From Oegoconia quadripuncta (Eukaryota > Arthropoda > Insecta > Lepidoptera > Autostichidae): 64,000 bases of DNA. The notes beneath the pieces were generated by a model. That model was not told the DNA's origin. It was given only the letters and a program-made list of their open reading frames with translations, and ran no database searches. Of this stretch, positions 63,687 through 64,000 are shown piece by piece. The stretch spans positions 11,597,001 through 11,661,000 of the forward strand of contig OX438748.1 in the NCBI GenBank assembly GCA_949316235.1, given 5' to 3'. Each line of letters opens with the position of its first letter. The first letter of the stretch is position 1. A program made the position numbers and the translations under genes.

Positions 63687-63929
63687 GATTTAAAATGTCA
63701 TTTTTTTTTCACAAAACACGTGTTTCACCAGCTGGCTAGTATTCTGAGAAAGCCCCGCCAGGGTGCGTGTGATGCAGCTCGCGAGATTCAGTTCGCTGTC
63801 GATGTGGGCAAAATTTGTGATCGATATATTTATTATATTATAATTATAATGAAGAGTAGTTTCGTCAGTTTAGCCCTAAACCCTCCAGAGAAAATTAATC
63901 ATTCGCTTCTTAATTTGTTTTTTATTTTT

Positions 63930-64000
63930 GAACAACGGGTTAGCACTTGACCATAATAATACCTGATGTTAAGTGAAAATGAGGCCGATGGTGGAAGCGT
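63930..64000 (-). mobile_element. SINE family B, cut by window end
   Basis: GAACAACGGGTTAGCACTTG, ACCTGATGTTAAGTG and AATGAGGCCGATGGTGGAAG: the 3' part of family B. The head lies beyond the window. Confidence 0.75.

Overview
The window reads as AT-rich, repeat-dense nuclear DNA from an insect, most likely a moth or butterfly (Lepidoptera). The reasons are short exons with GT/AG introns, a snake-like serine protease of lepidopteran type, an intact mariner element, and a high density of tRNA-derived SINEs and decayed non-LTR retrotransposons whose protein remnants match families common in Lepidoptera. Family assignments were made by eye; no database was searched. There is no sign of bacterial or organelle DNA, no rRNA and no convincing functional tRNA.

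One ordinary host gene can be reconstructed in full. It is a secreted trypsin-like (S1) serine protease on the + strand, ten coding exons from 48168 to 55738. All exon phases agree and the sum is 1203 nt, giving a 400-residue protein. It has a signal peptide, a cysteine-poor pro-region without a canonical clip domain, the His/Asp/Ser triad (H185, D242, S344) and a trypsin-type pocket Asp (D338). The predicted activation bond follows Leu138, not Arg or Lys. Several introns carry dispersed repeats.

The rest is mostly mobile DNA. 1-5 kb: a complete mariner (1151-2446, intact 357-residue transposase) and a decayed LINE. 5-17 kb: small LINE 3' fragments, several MITEs, a two-piece LINE tail, and SINEs. 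19-29 kb: LINE remnants, SINEs and a larger Jockey-like copy (27012-27935). 28.9-37 kb: three copies of a CACCCTG-ended fold-back MITE, a TTAA-flanked MITE, an unusual interleaved hairpin with three CACGTG boxes, and a 54-bp minisatellite. 38-47 kb: a large inverted repeat with a LINE tail inserted in one arm, SINE clusters, an RTE-like copy split by a SINE, and the end of a BEL/Pao LTR retrotransposon with its LTR. 57-59 kb: a perfect pentanucleotide array of about 1.0 kb, (AATAG)~203, at the end of a LINE tail inserted inside another repeat. 60-64 kb: LINE remnants and SINEs.

Nested insertions allow relative dating, because several elements interrupt others and the interrupted sequence resumes on the far side. 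No multi-gene undescribed system is evident. The most distinctive signals are the link between LINE 3' tails and simple repeats with different motifs (including the giant AATAG array), the interleaved E-box hairpin, and a few orphan open frames that I could not identify.
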